64,000 nucleotides of DNA from Flavobacterium sp. ASW18X (GCF_005144745.1 NZ_SWKK01000004.1:372001-436000), one strand, 5' to 3'. Shown: positions 1 to 8,788, numbered from the stretch's first letter. Numbers and translations are program-made. Notes: generated from the sequence alone by a model not told the origin.

Positions 1-176
1 ATGGTAATTGAAGCTTTAGTAGTGTAGATAAAGTGTGTATACTTAGGATTAGCCAAAAACGTTAACGAGCCAATTTCCCCTTCTTCTATTTTAGAAAGTT
101 TATGAACGGCTATTTCCGGATTTCCATGAACCTCACCATCTAATATCCCGGCAATTTGAGTAGCTGTAAATTTCAT
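1..176 (-). CDS. lpxD: UDP-3-O-acylglucosamine N-acyltransferase LpxD, N-terminal part (cut by window edge)
   Basis: Only the first 58 or so codons are present; the gene runs off the left edge. The protein starts MKFTATQIAGILDGEVHGNP and continues with an EGEIGSLTFLANPKY segment, which is the typical LpxD N-terminal uridine-binding domain. LpxD adds the second 3-hydroxyacyl chain during lipid A synthesis, in the cytoplasm. The hexapeptide-repeat acyltransferase domain would lie outside the window. It sits 23 bp downstream of the HD phosphohydrolase on the same strand, so the two are probably co-transcribed. This HD-lpxD neighbourhood is one I know from other flavobacteria. Confidence 0.88.
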   Translation of the reverse strand, partial: MKFTATQIAGILDGEVHGNPEIAVHKLSKIEEGEIGSLTFLANPKYTHFIYTTKASIT

Positions 177-199
177 TGGCGCAAAAGTAAGAAAATTTG

Positions 200-1426
200 T
201 TAAACGCTTGCTTTGGGGTAACAGGCATAATATTTTACCACACGCTCAGACAGGGCTTTTAAATTTAGATGGTCTGATGCTCTTGCAACATCAATAAGCT
301 TACCATTTTTAGCTAAAATCATGATGTTCTGATCATCAGCGTCATAGGCCTGATTGCTAATTTCCCCTTTGAAAACTAAATAATCTACTTCTGTATCATT
401 TAAACCAAAACTCTTTTTGTATTCTTCCCTTTTTTGTTGAAACTTTTCTTCATTGAGAGGCTTTTTCTTCAACTTAATCTTTAACAAATTCCGATTTAGA
501 ATGATTTTTGACAATTCTGACAACACAAAATCGGGATGAAACTGCCACGACTTTAATGCAGAAAGTACATCTACATCATCCAATCTAGAAAAATACTCTA
601 GAGCTGTAGCGTCCATATCAGTAGTAGATTTTCGTTCCATAAAATACATTAATACGGGTGAAGCATGTAGTTCAACTCCTTTATTATAAAGTTCTCTACC
701 CCGTTGTATCACTCTAACCAATAGCTGTTCTGCCACTAAACTCGTTTTGTGTAAATAGGCTTGCCAATACATAAAACGCCTAGCCATTAAAAATTTTTCT
801 ACAGAATACAAACCCTTTTCTTCTACGACCAACTCATTTTGCTTAACGTTGAGCATCGTGATTAAACGTTCAGAACTAATATTACCTTCTGTTACTCCGG
901 TATAGAAACTATCCCTTCGCAAATAATCCAAACGATCCATATCTAGTTGACTAGACACAAGCTGATTTAGAAATTTCTTTGGATGCTTTTTCTTAAAAAT
1001 TGTAATGGCCATATCTAGCGCACCCTCAAATTCATCATTTAACTGTTCCATCAATTTTAAAGACAACTCTTCATGATGCAATCCTAAAACCAAATGATGT
1101 TCTAAGGCATGGCTAAAAGGTCCATGACCTATATCATGCAATAATATGGCACATAAGAGACCATTTTCCTCTTCTTCCGTAATAGGCACTTGTTTAAAAC
1201 GTAATATTTCTACTGCTTTACGCATTAAATGCATACAACCTAACGCATGATGAAACCGGGTGTGGTGGGCTCCGGGATACACTAAATAAGATAACCCCAT
1301 CTGACTAATACGGCGTAGTCGCTGAAAGTAAGGGTGTGCAATTAAATTAAAAATGAGTTCGTTTGGGGTGCTGATAAACCCATAAATAGGGTCGTTGAAT
1401 ATCTTAAGCTTGTTGGTCTGTGCCAA
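200..1426 (-). CDS. HD-domain phosphohydrolase (dGTPase/SAMHD1-like)
   Basis: This is a 408-residue metal-dependent phosphohydrolase of the HD superfamily. The metal-binding signature is visible as HHTRFHHALG near residue 55 and LLHDIGHGPFSH near residues 96-104, with QLDMDRLDYLRRD further on giving the second Asp cluster. Relatives hydrolyse dNTPs or other nucleotides, but the substrate of this one cannot be told. I chose the TTG start at 1426 (M/L-AQTNKLKIFNDPIYGF). An ATG at 1459 in the same frame would add 11 residues, but a perfect -7 box (TATCTTTG, minus strand 1453-1446) lies between the two, so a transcript from it would lack that ATG. The gene is divergent from porX and probably in an operon with lpxD. 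Confidence 0.85.
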   Translation of the reverse strand: MAQTNKLKIFNDPIYGFISTPNELIFNLIAHPYFQRLRRISQMGLSYLVYPGAHHTRFHHALGCMHLMRKAVEILRFKQVPITEEEENGLLCAILLHDIGHGPFSHALEHHLVLGLHHEELSLKLMEQLNDEFEGALDMAITIFKKKHPKKFLNQLVSSQLDMDRLDYLRRDSFYTGVTEGNISSERLITMLNVKQNELVVEEKGLYSVEKFLMARRFMYWQAYLHKTSLVAEQLLVRVIQRGRELYNKGVELHASPVLMYFMERKSTTDMDATALEYFSRLDDVDVLSALKSWQFHPDFVLSELSKIILNRNLLKIKLKKKPLNEEKFQQKREEYKKSFGLNDTEVDYLVFKGEISNQAYDADDQNIMILAKNGKLIDVARASDHLNLKALSERVVKYYACYPKASV

Positions 1427-1445
1427 GGTTTTTATTTTTAAATTG

Positions 1446-1453
1446 CAAAGATA
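1446..1453 (-). promoter_or_regulatory. -7 promoter element (TATCTTTG) for the HD/lpxD operon
   Basis: The minus strand reads TATCTTTG, a perfect match to the flavobacterial -7 consensus TAnnTTTG. Transcription would start near 1439, about 13 nt before the TTG start at 1426. No clear TTG -33 element is seen at the usual spacing, so only the -7 box is claimed. Confidence 0.55.
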
Positions 1454-1552
1454 AGGCACTGTATTTATAAATCTTTATTTCTTTGCAATCTAGCCTTGCC
1501 AAACACCAAAAACGAAACAATTTGTATTAATTAGACACTTAAGGCGCTATAA

Positions 1553-3094
1553 ATGAGAAAAATTTCCATTTTATGGGTAGATGATGAAATAGACCTACTC
1601 AAACCTCATATTTTATTTTTAGAAAAGAAAAATTACCAGGTGGCTACCGCCCCTAGTGGACAAGAGGCTCTTGAAGCCATCCGCGAACAACAATTTGATA
1701 TTGTTTTTTTAGATGAAAACATGCCTGGAATTAGCGGCTTAGAAACCTTGGCTGAGTTAAAACAAATAGACTCTAACTTACCTGTGGTGATGATAACTAA
1801 AAGTGAAGAAGAGTATATTATGGAAGAGGCTATTGGTAGTAAAATAGCTGATTACCTTATTAAGCCAGTAAATCCAAATCAAATTCTACTTTCTTTAAAA
1901 AAGAATTTAGATTTATCTAGACTGGTTTCTGAACGTACTACTGCAAATTACCAGCAGGAGTTCAGAAAAATTGCTATGGACCTTTCTATGGTGAATTGTT
2001 GTGATGAATGGGCAGAAATGTACAAGCGGTTAATATATTGGGAATTACAGCTAGAAGAAATAGAAGATACGAGCATGGCTGAAATTTTAGAATCCCAAAA
2101 AATAGAAGCCAACAATCAGTTTAGCAAATTCGTAGATAAAAATTATCGTAATTGGTTTGATGAAGATGGCCCCGTTTTGAGTCACACGCTTTTTAAGAAA
2201 TTAGTAACCCCAGAACTTAAAGGACAAAAGACCTTAATGGTGGTTGTAGATAATTTAAGATACGATCAGTGGTTGGCTTTTGAAGAAACCCTACATCCTT
2301 TTTACAAAAAGAAATCAGAAACCCCTTATTTTTCCATTCTACCAACGGCCACCCAATACGCCAGAAATGCTATTTTCTCTGGACTTACACCTTTGGCGAT
2401 GGAAAAACGACATCCAGAATGGTGGAAAAACGATACGGATGATGGAGGTAAAAATTTACATGAGGCCGATTTTCTAGGTGCACAATTAAAAAGATTAGGA
2501 CTGCAATTGCAATGGGAATACCACAAAATCAGCAGCCTAAAACAAGGAAAGCAACTCGCAAAAGACTTTAAATCCCAAAAAGAGAACGACCTTACCGTAG
2601 TAGTCTACAACTTTGTAGACATGCTTTCTCACGCTAAAACAGAAATGGAGGTGATACGTGAACTTGCCGGTAATGACAAAGCGTACCGTTCCCTAACCCT
2701 TAGTTGGTTTAAAAACAGCCCTTTATTAGAGATGATACAGCAAGCACAACAACTAGGACTAAAACTTATTATAACCACAGACCATGGCACTATAAATGTG
2801 AAGCAACCTAGCAAAGTTATTGGTGATAGAGACACAAGCTTAAATTTGCGCTACAAAACTGGAAAGAGTCTAACTTTTAATGACAAAGAAGTTTTAGCTG
2901 CAAAAGAACCTGCACAAGTGCACTTACCCAATATTAATGTGAGTAGCTCTTATATTTTTGCTAAGAACGATATGTTTTTTGCTTACCCTAATAACTACAA
3001 CCACTATGTTAGCTATTACAGAAATACCTACCAACATGGCGGTATTTCTTTAGAAGAAATGATTATTCCATTTGTTGTATTAGAACCCAAATAA
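1553..3094 (+). CDS. porX: PorX: response regulator with PglZ domain, regulator of type IX secretion
   Basis: This 513-residue protein has a CheY-type receiver domain (about 1-120) and a C-terminal PglZ/alkaline-phosphatase-superfamily domain (about 210-513). In the receiver, D10-D11, the phospho-acceptor D54 in FLDENMPG, T82 and K104 are all present. In the PglZ part, the metal-site motif VVDNLRYD starts near residue 231, TATQYARN near 265 supplies the nucleophile region, and TTDHGT lies near 410. PorX is known to act with the PorY kinase and an ECF sigma factor to control T9SS genes, and its PglZ domain can hydrolyse oligonucleotides. tsaE starts 1 nt after the stop codon, so the two form an operon. 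T9SS structural genes are not in the window. Confidence 0.93.
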   Translation: MRKISILWVDDEIDLLKPHILFLEKKNYQVATAPSGQEALEAIREQQFDIVFLDENMPGISGLETLAELKQIDSNLPVVMITKSEEEYIMEEAIGSKIADYLIKPVNPNQILLSLKKNLDLSRLVSERTTANYQQEFRKIAMDLSMVNCCDEWAEMYKRLIYWELQLEEIEDTSMAEILESQKIEANNQFSKFVDKNYRNWFDEDGPVLSHTLFKKLVTPELKGQKTLMVVVDNLRYDQWLAFEETLHPFYKKKSETPYFSILPTATQYARNAIFSGLTPLAMEKRHPEWWKNDTDDGGKNLHEADFLGAQLKRLGLQLQWEYHKISSLKQGKQLAKDFKSQKENDLTVVVYNFVDMLSHAKTEMEVIRELAGNDKAYRSLTLSWFKNSPLLEMIQQAQQLGLKLIITTDHGTINVKQPSKVIGDRDTSLNLRYKTGKSLTFNDKEVLAAKEPAQVHLPNINVSSSYIFAKNDMFFAYPNNYNHYVSYYRNTYQHGGISLEEMIIPFVVLEPK

Positions 3095-3095
3095 A

Positions 3096-3506
3096 ATGAA
3101 GCAAATACGTTTTAATAAAACTGAAGTAAAAAATATTGCCCAACAACTTTTAACCCACATACCAGAAAAAATTATTTGTTTCCATGGCGAAATGGGAACT
3201 GGAAAAACTACTACTATTAAGGAAATGGTTCAGTTATTAGGTGCAATAGACGCAGGTAATAGTCCAACCTTTGGTATTGTAAACGAATACCACAACAAGC
3301 AAGGTGAATTAGTAGCCTATCATTTTGATTTTTATAGACTCAATCATGAGGAAGAAGCCCTAGATTTAGGCCTAGAAGAATATTTAGATTCTGGCGTGCA
3401 TGTATTTATTGAGTGGCCAGAAAAAATTGAAAATCTACTACCAGAAATAAAAAGAGATGTGTATTTGCAGTTCGTCGAAGAATCAGTGCGGACTGTCGAA
3501 TACTAA
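3096..3506 (+). CDS. tsaE: tRNA threonylcarbamoyladenosine biosynthesis ATPase TsaE
   Basis: This 136-residue P-loop protein has a Walker A motif GEMGTGKTT at residues 31-39, followed by the TsaE-typical SPTFGIVNEY and HFDFYRL segments and the late FIEWPEKI motif. TsaE works with TsaD and TsaB to make t6A at position 37 of ANN-decoding tRNAs. Its length is in the usual range of about 135-155. It begins 1 nt after the porX stop, so it is translated from the porX transcript. The porX-tsaE-ald order is a familiar flavobacterial arrangement. Confidence 0.92.
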   Translation: MKQIRFNKTEVKNIAQQLLTHIPEKIICFHGEMGTGKTTTIKEMVQLLGAIDAGNSPTFGIVNEYHNKQGELVAYHFDFYRLNHEEEALDLGLEEYLDSGVHVFIEWPEKIENLLPEIKRDVYLQFVEESVRTVEY

Positions 3507-3676
3507 CTTCGATAAATAAGACTTTTTCTATCTTCACAAGCAATAAGTTCCCTCGATTAACGGTTAAATTTTCAGATAAACTGTCATTTTTTGTCGACGA
3601 AATGCATTTTTAATGAAATATTTTCTTACATTGTAGGGGATTATTCAAATCATTTATTAACCAAAAATTTAGTACG

Positions 3677-3811
3677 ATGAACACTAAAAAACTAATTTTT
3701 GGTCTTTTGGCAGTAGTAACACTAGTAGCATCTTCTTTGTCTACTACGATATTGACTGAGCAGGAGACTGGAGTAAGAAAAGATCAGATTGTAATCAAAC
3801 CCAAGCGTTAA
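3677..3811 (+). CDS. small exported peptide, 44 residues, unknown function
   Basis: The frame encodes MNTKKLIFGLLAVVTLVASS followed by a polar tail ending IKPKR. It starts with charged residues and a 16-residue hydrophobic stretch, so it is either a signal peptide releasing a peptide of about 22 residues or a small anchored protein. It is 170 bp downstream of tsaE and is followed within 30 bp by a strong intrinsic terminator, so it appears to be its own short transcription unit or the end of the porX unit. I recall similar short proteins in this place in other flavobacteria but cannot give a function. Confidence 0.6.
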   Translation: MNTKKLIFGLLAVVTLVASSLSTTILTEQETGVRKDQIVIKPKR

Positions 3812-3838
3812 TTTGTTTAGAACAATTAAATTTTCTTT

Positions 3839-3867
3839 AAAGAGCAATACTATTATTGCTCTTTTTT
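3839..3867 (+). terminator. intrinsic terminator after the 44-residue peptide gene
   Basis: A 9-bp perfect stem AGAGCAATA / TATTGCTCT with a 4-nt loop is followed by six T. It ends transcription of the preceding small gene (and porX-tsaE if that transcript reads through). Confidence 0.85.
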
Positions 3868-3892
3868 CGTTAGATATCCTAAAGTTTCAAAA

Positions 3893-4456
3893 TTGAAAAA
3901 GAACAAATCTTCGAAAGAAACAAAAATTAGGTTTTTATTTGAATCAATATTAATTATATTAATTATCTTATCTCCTTTTATTTACAAGCTTCACGAAGCT
4001 ACACCTTTTAACCCAGAGGTAGAGAGTATAAATATTTTAGGGATTAATATTTATAAATCTGGATTTCCTTCAATTCAAAGTCATATTTGGTTTCTATTAA
4101 GTAAAGCAATTCCATTTTACTTATTAATGATTTGGTTTTTGACATGTAAAGAATGGTGGTACCATATCTTATTAATTCCATTATTAATGTATGCTTTTCA
4201 AATTTTTGAGATTTATATTGGTGAAAATTCATCAGAAATTGCTGACAGTAGTAATGTAATATGGCTCTTACCAATATGCGTGATTATAATTCCTTTTGTA
4301 TATTTAATAAGAACAAAATTATACGATAAATATGTCCATGGCATTGACCTTAAGGCTATGGATGAGGAGTTAAAGTTTTTGGAAGAAAAAAAGGCCTTAC
4401 GTAAAGAATGGGAAAAGTTAGAGGAGGAAAAAGCTGCCCTCTTAAAAAAAATGTAA
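3893..4456 (+). CDS. multi-pass membrane protein with C-terminal coiled coil, unknown function
   Basis: This 187-residue protein has about four hydrophobic segments (near residues 14-27, 60-80, 85-103 and 122-142). It ends in a highly charged helix with many Glu and Lys (from about 155 on) that looks like a cytoplasmic coiled coil. The proposed start is TTG at 3893, 26 bp past the terminator; no ATG fits the N-terminus MKKNKSSKETK better. I recognise it as a conserved hypothetical protein found between tsaE and the alanine dehydrogenase gene in flavobacteria. No catalytic motif is seen. Confidence 0.7.
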   Translation: MKKNKSSKETKIRFLFESILIILIILSPFIYKLHEATPFNPEVESINILGINIYKSGFPSIQSHIWFLLSKAIPFYLLMIWFLTCKEWWYHILLIPLLMYAFQIFEIYIGENSSEIADSSNVIWLLPICVIIIPFVYLIRTKLYDKYVHGIDLKAMDEELKFLEEKKALRKEWEKLEEEKAALLKKM

Positions 4457-4499
4457 ATTTGTTCTTTTAGTAAAACACTAAGCTAACAGAACACTATTT

Positions 4500-5699
4500 A
4501 TGGACCAACCTGCTTTTCCTTTTAGCAAGCAACAGCTTTTACCACAAGAAGAAACGCTAGAGTTATTAAAACAAAAAGGAGAGTTATTCATAGGTCTGCC
4601 TAAGGAAAATCAGTACCAAGAAAAACGTATCTGCCTTACTCCAGATGCTGTAAATGCTATTACAGCAAACGGTCACCGTGTCCTCATAGAATCTGGTGCT
4701 GGTGAAGGTGCTAATTATTCAGATACAGATTACACTAATGCCGGAGCAGAAGTAACCAACGACCAGAAAAAAGTGTTCTCCTGCCCTATTCTTCTAAAAG
4801 TAGAACCGCCCAGTATAGCAGAAATAGAGTTAATGAATCCGCAAGCCATTATTATTTCTGCTTTACAGATTAAGACACAAACCAAAAAATATTTTGAAGC
4901 GCTTGCTAAAAAGCGCATTACGGCCATTGCATTTGAATATATTAGAGATGAAGATGGAAAATACCCGGCAGTCCGTTCGCTAAGTGAAATCGCTGGCACT
5001 TCTTCTGTATTAATTGCTGCAGAATTAATGGCTGCTACCAGTGATGGCAATGGACTTATGTTTGGGAATATAAGTGGTGTTCCACCCGTGGAAGTGGTTA
5101 TTATTGGGGCAGGAACGGTTGGCGAATTTGCTGCTCGTTCTGCACTAGGCTTAGGAGCTAATATTAAGGTTTTTGATAATAGTATTACCAAGTTGCGCAA
5201 CATACAAACCAACTTACATCAGACGATTTACACCTCTACCATACAGCCGAAAAACCTTTTAAAAGCATTAAAACGTTGCGATGTTGCCATTGGTGCCGTT
5301 AGAGGCAAAGACCGCTCTCCGGTATTAGTTACCTCTACCATGGTAGAACACATGAAAAAAGGAGCTGTTATAATTGATGTTAGTATAGATATGGGGGGCT
5401 GCTTTGAAACCACAGAAATTACTAATCACGATAAACCAACAGTAGAAAAATTTGGTGTAGTGCATTATGGCGTGCCCAATATACCTTCTAGATACCCCAG
5501 AACAGCTAGTATATCTATTAGCAATATATTTACACCCTATCTATTAAAAATTGGTGAGGATGGTGGATTAGAACATTCCCTACGTTTTGATAGAGGTTTA
5601 CGCAATGGTTTGTACATGTATCATGGCATCTTGACCAATAAAAGCGTAGGCGATTGGTTTGGACTTTCTTACAACGATATTAATTTCTTGATTTTTTAA
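4500..5699 (+). CDS. ald: alanine dehydrogenase-like NAD(P)-dependent protein
   Basis: This 399-residue protein aligns by eye with alanine dehydrogenase / the N-terminal part of PntA. It has a substrate domain, a Rossmann motif VIIGAGTVGEFAAR near 200-213 and the late VSIDMGGCFE motif. R43, K100 and D297 match the substrate Arg, Lys and catalytic Asp of characterised enzymes. However, the position of the catalytic His (His96 in the Mycobacterium enzyme, FLHLAA) reads ALQIKT, with Gln123. The N-terminus is about 28 residues longer than in classical enzymes. Ald would interconvert L-alanine and pyruvate with NAD; the missing His makes that activity uncertain here. The DUF4258-type gene follows 5 nt later. 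Confidence 0.8.
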   Translation: MDQPAFPFSKQQLLPQEETLELLKQKGELFIGLPKENQYQEKRICLTPDAVNAITANGHRVLIESGAGEGANYSDTDYTNAGAEVTNDQKKVFSCPILLKVEPPSIAEIELMNPQAIIISALQIKTQTKKYFEALAKKRITAIAFEYIRDEDGKYPAVRSLSEIAGTSSVLIAAELMAATSDGNGLMFGNISGVPPVEVVIIGAGTVGEFAARSALGLGANIKVFDNSITKLRNIQTNLHQTIYTSTIQPKNLLKALKRCDVAIGAVRGKDRSPVLVTSTMVEHMKKGAVIIDVSIDMGGCFETTEITNHDKPTVEKFGVVHYGVPNIPSRYPRTASISISNIFTPYLLKIGEDGGLEHSLRFDRGLRNGLYMYHGILTNKSVGDWFGLSYNDINFLIF

Positions 5700-5704
5700 A
5701 ATAA

Positions 5705-6076
5705 ATGACCGGATTTATTAAACGCTTAGGATGGTACTTGGTTGGACTTTCCATCGGATTGCTTTTTTTTGTATTTATTTTGAAGAAAAAATCGGGTGAT
5801 AAAAGTTTAGAGTTTTGCTATTTACCAAACTGCAGGGTACTTAAGGAATTAAGAACAAAACCGATGGAATTCAGCCCAGAATTGCAAAGCCAACTAGAAA
5901 AAGATAAAGATTCTACTGTGTTCTATTCTTATTTTGAGGATGGAGATGTATTATTCTCTAAAAGCGATACCAAAAGTAAACCGTGTAGTTTTTACATTAT
6001 AGAAAACAATAAAGGGCAATTGATAAAAGCTAACAACTGCCCTGAAAAAGTTTCAGTTTCTGTATTTACACCATAA
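5705..6076 (+). CDS. DUF4258-type small membrane-anchored protein
   Basis: This 123-residue protein has one N-terminal membrane segment (about residues 10-26) and a soluble domain with three cysteines in the first half and later region (CYLPNCRVL, KPCSFY). The DGDVLFSKSDTKSKPC segment matches my memory of flavobacterial DUF4258 proteins. Function is unknown. It follows the alanine dehydrogenase-like gene by 5 nt, so the two share a transcript, and it is convergent with proline dehydrogenase 5 bp away. Confidence 0.7.
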   Translation: MTGFIKRLGWYLVGLSIGLLFFVFILKKKSGDKSLEFCYLPNCRVLKELRTKPMEFSPELQSQLEKDKDSTVFYSYFEDGDVLFSKSDTKSKPCSFYIIENNKGQLIKANNCPEKVSVSVFTP

Positions 6077-6081
6077 CAATC

Positions 6082-7248
6082 TTACAAATTACGCCTAGTC
6101 TTTTCTTTTCGCAATAATTCTAATTCTCTAGAAGTTTGCCCGGCTACAGAAGTATTTTCTTCTGCTCTTCGTATAAGATAAGGCATTACATCTTTAACCG
6201 GACCATAAGGCAAATATTTGGCCGCATTATAACCATTATCCGCTAGATTATAGCTTATATTATCGCTCATACCATACAACTGGCCAAACCAAATTCGCTG
6301 GTCATTGTTCTCCAATTGTTTTGCTTTCATGATATCTAGTAAACGGTAAGTACTTTCTTCGTTATGCGTCCCAGCAAAAATGGTAAACACTTCTAAATTT
6401 TCTGACATAAAATCTATTGCCGCATCAAAATTTACATCCGTCGCCTGTTTAGAACTACAGATGGGCGATATATATCCTTTTTCTTCCGCACGGTCATTTT
6501 CTTTTTCCATGTAAGCCCCTCGTACTGCTTTTATCCCTACTTTAACACCAAACGCTTTAGCTTCTGCATGTAAACGTTTTAGATACTCTAAACGGTCCCA
6601 ACGATACATTTGAGCTGTATTAAATACAACAGGCTTTTCTTTATTGTATTTTACCATCATTTCCCATGCCAATTGATCAGCGGCTTGTTGTATCCAGCTT
6701 TCTTCAGCGTCGATTAAAAGCATCACATCTAGATCATATGCTTTTTTACACACTTTATCATAACGATTTACCACGCGTTGCCATTCTGCCGCTTCGTCTT
6801 CAGTTAAAGCAATTCCCTCATTAACCTTTTGTAACAATCCAAAACGAGCAAATGCGGTAGGTTTAAATACAGCATAAGGGATGGCTTCTTTCTCTTTTAC
6901 AAAGTCTAAAACCCTTAATATTTTTTCAAAAGCACTATCTAACTGATTCTCTACCGTTTTGCCTTCAACCGAGTAGTCCAAAATAGAATAGACTCCGGCC
7001 TCATACATACTATCTATGGTAGACATACAATCTTCCTCGTTAACTCCTCCACAAAAATGGTCAAAAACAGTAGCACGTATCAATCCTTCTACTGGCAATT
7101 TGGCATTGAGTGCAAAATTAGTGACCGCCGTACCAATACGCACCAATGGCTGATTCGCAATTAATTTAAATAGAAAAAATGCACGTTCTAATTCCGAGTC
7201 GCTCTTTAGGCGAAACGCTATTGAAGTATCCTCAAAAATTCGCTTCAT
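6082..7248 (-). CDS. proline dehydrogenase (FAD-dependent)
   Basis: This 388-residue monofunctional proline dehydrogenase has a (beta/alpha)8 barrel. Segments typical of the family include AVFKPTAFARFG, the DAEESW motif, a Thr/Tyr-containing FNTAQMYRWD, the VRGAYMEKE flavin-binding motif and the late YLPYGPVKDVMPYLIRRAEEN, which holds the paired substrate-binding arginines. It oxidises proline to pyrroline-5-carboxylate at the membrane and feeds electrons to quinone. The P5C dehydrogenase domain of PutA is absent, as usual for Bacteroidota. The gene is divergent from aroB across a 92-bp gap. Confidence 0.92.
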   Translation of the reverse strand: MKRIFEDTSIAFRLKSDSELERAFFLFKLIANQPLVRIGTAVTNFALNAKLPVEGLIRATVFDHFCGGVNEEDCMSTIDSMYEAGVYSILDYSVEGKTVENQLDSAFEKILRVLDFVKEKEAIPYAVFKPTAFARFGLLQKVNEGIALTEDEAAEWQRVVNRYDKVCKKAYDLDVMLLIDAEESWIQQAADQLAWEMMVKYNKEKPVVFNTAQMYRWDRLEYLKRLHAEAKAFGVKVGIKAVRGAYMEKENDRAEEKGYISPICSSKQATDVNFDAAIDFMSENLEVFTIFAGTHNEESTYRLLDIMKAKQLENNDQRIWFGQLYGMSDNISYNLADNGYNAAKYLPYGPVKDVMPYLIRRAEENTSVAGQTSRELELLRKEKTRRNL

Positions 7249-7340
7249 AATTAAGAATATAATAAAGGTGCGAATATAAGCAGGTATGATAGAAATATAT
7301 CTTCAAAAATATTTCTTTCTTTGAGTAATATTTAAAAAAT

Positions 7341-8399
7341 ATGCAGTCAGTAGTTACGGAAGCTCACGAAGTTCATTTTAATCAAATTGCAAAAGAGGCC
7401 TTAAATCAATGTATGGTTCAAAAAGGCTATTCTAAAATCTTCGTTTTAGTAGATAAGAATACAGAAAAACTTTGTTTACCAAAATTTGAAGCACTATTTG
7501 ACCATAAAATAGATGAGGTAATCTGTATAACTCCAGGAGAAGAGCACAAACACATACACACCTGTCTTTATGTGTGGGAGCAACTGTCAGAACTTGGGGG
7601 TGACCGTAAAAGCTTACTCATAAATGTTGGCGGTGGCGTGGTAACTGATTTAGGTGGCTTTGTAGCCTGTACGTTTAAACGTGGCATAGATTTTATTAAC
7701 ATCCCCACTACACTTTTAGCAATGGTAGATGCTTCTGTGGGTGGTAAAAATGGTGTGGATTTAGGAACTCTTAAAAATCAGGTTGGGGTAATACAGCAAC
7801 CCAAAATGGTCCTAATTTTCCCTGAATTTTTAGAAACCTTAGAGGATAGGCAAATGATAAGCGGTTTTGCAGAAATGCTTAAACATGGACTTATTGTAGA
7901 CCGACAATACTGGAAAGATTTAAGAACTGAAGGACTTTCTAAAGACGCTGAAAGCATAGCCCGTTCTGTTGTTATTAAAAGTGATATTGTTACAGAAGAC
8001 CCAAAAGAACATGGGATTAGAAAAAAATTAAACTTTGGCCACACTTTAGGTCATGCTATAGAATCTTTTTATTTAGATAGTGAAGAAAAAGAAACTTTAT
8101 TGCACGGTGAAGCTATAGCTATTGGCATGGTGATGGAAGCATTTTTAGCACATAAAATTACGGGATTAAGCAGAGTCGATTTAGACGAAATAAAGCAAAC
8201 CATGTTAAAATATTATCCTTTTGTAGTTATTAACGATGAAGATATACCAAAAATAAAGGAGTATTTGATTCATGATAAGAAAAACTCTCACGGAGAAATC
8301 AATTTTGTACTATTAAATGAGATTGGTTCTGCGGTTGTAGATGTTAAAATTCCTGATCATCTTATTGCGGAAGCATTTGCTTACTACAAACTTCCCTAG
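7341..8399 (+). CDS. aroB: 3-dehydroquinate synthase
   Basis: This 352-residue protein has the hallmark NAD-binding GGGVVTDLGGFVA near residues 96-108, the PTTLLAMVDASVGGKNGVDL stretch near 122-141 and metal-ligand histidines in the LNFGHTLGHAIE segment. It converts DAHP to 3-dehydroquinate, the second step of the shikimate pathway, in the cytoplasm. The length is normal for the family. It stands alone, with 94 bp to the next gene, and no other shikimate gene is nearby. Confidence 0.95.
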   Translation: MQSVVTEAHEVHFNQIAKEALNQCMVQKGYSKIFVLVDKNTEKLCLPKFEALFDHKIDEVICITPGEEHKHIHTCLYVWEQLSELGGDRKSLLINVGGGVVTDLGGFVACTFKRGIDFINIPTTLLAMVDASVGGKNGVDLGTLKNQVGVIQQPKMVLIFPEFLETLEDRQMISGFAEMLKHGLIVDRQYWKDLRTEGLSKDAESIARSVVIKSDIVTEDPKEHGIRKKLNFGHTLGHAIESFYLDSEEKETLLHGEAIAIGMVMEAFLAHKITGLSRVDLDEIKQTMLKYYPFVVINDEDIPKIKEYLIHDKKNSHGEINFVLLNEIGSAVVDVKIPDHLIAEAFAYYKLP

Positions 8400-8493
8400 T
8401 TACACCAACAATTTTTGCTTGCTTGGCAACTCTTTGGAATATTCAACTTAAGAATTTCCTAGTTTAGGATTATCAACTTAAACCCCTAAAGTT

Positions 8494-8787
8494 ATGCAAC
8501 GTAAAATTGTAGATTACAAAAAGTTAAGCCACGAAGTAGCAGCAAAATTAATTGACAGATACCCTCACGGTTACGGAGATGATGATATTTATATATTTCA
8601 GAAAACGAGTGGTGAAATTGTAGAGGCAGTAGAAGTAAAAACAGAGGATACTATTTACTTGGTTAAAATAAGTAAAAGCTTATCTAACTTCATTACCAAC
8701 TTTGCTGAAACCATAGAAAGTAAAATGAATTCGGAAGAGGATTCAACAGCAGATTTGCCAGATTTTAACAAGTCTGATGCCGCTTAA
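8494..8787 (+). CDS. conserved flavobacterial protein of unknown function, 97 residues
   Basis: This is a small, soluble, acidic protein without a signal peptide or membrane segment. The stretch DRYPHGYGDDDIYIF followed by GEIVEAVEVKTEDTIYLVK is one I recognise from conserved hypothetical proteins next to proline dehydrogenase/aroB in flavobacteria. The C-terminal 20 residues are low-complexity and acidic. It is convergent with the DinB-like gene, with 1 bp between stop codons. No function is assigned. Confidence 0.68.
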   Translation: MQRKIVDYKKLSHEVAAKLIDRYPHGYGDDDIYIFQKTSGEIVEAVEVKTEDTIYLVKISKSLSNFITNFAETIESKMNSEEDSTADLPDFNKSDAA

Positions 8788-8788
8788 C

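Noticed and set aside
4730-5212. Long open frame antisense to the alanine dehydrogenase-like gene
   Set aside because: It is fully covered by a clear coding gene on the other strand; its translation is rich in Ser, Ala and Ile without motifs, as expected for a shadow frame.
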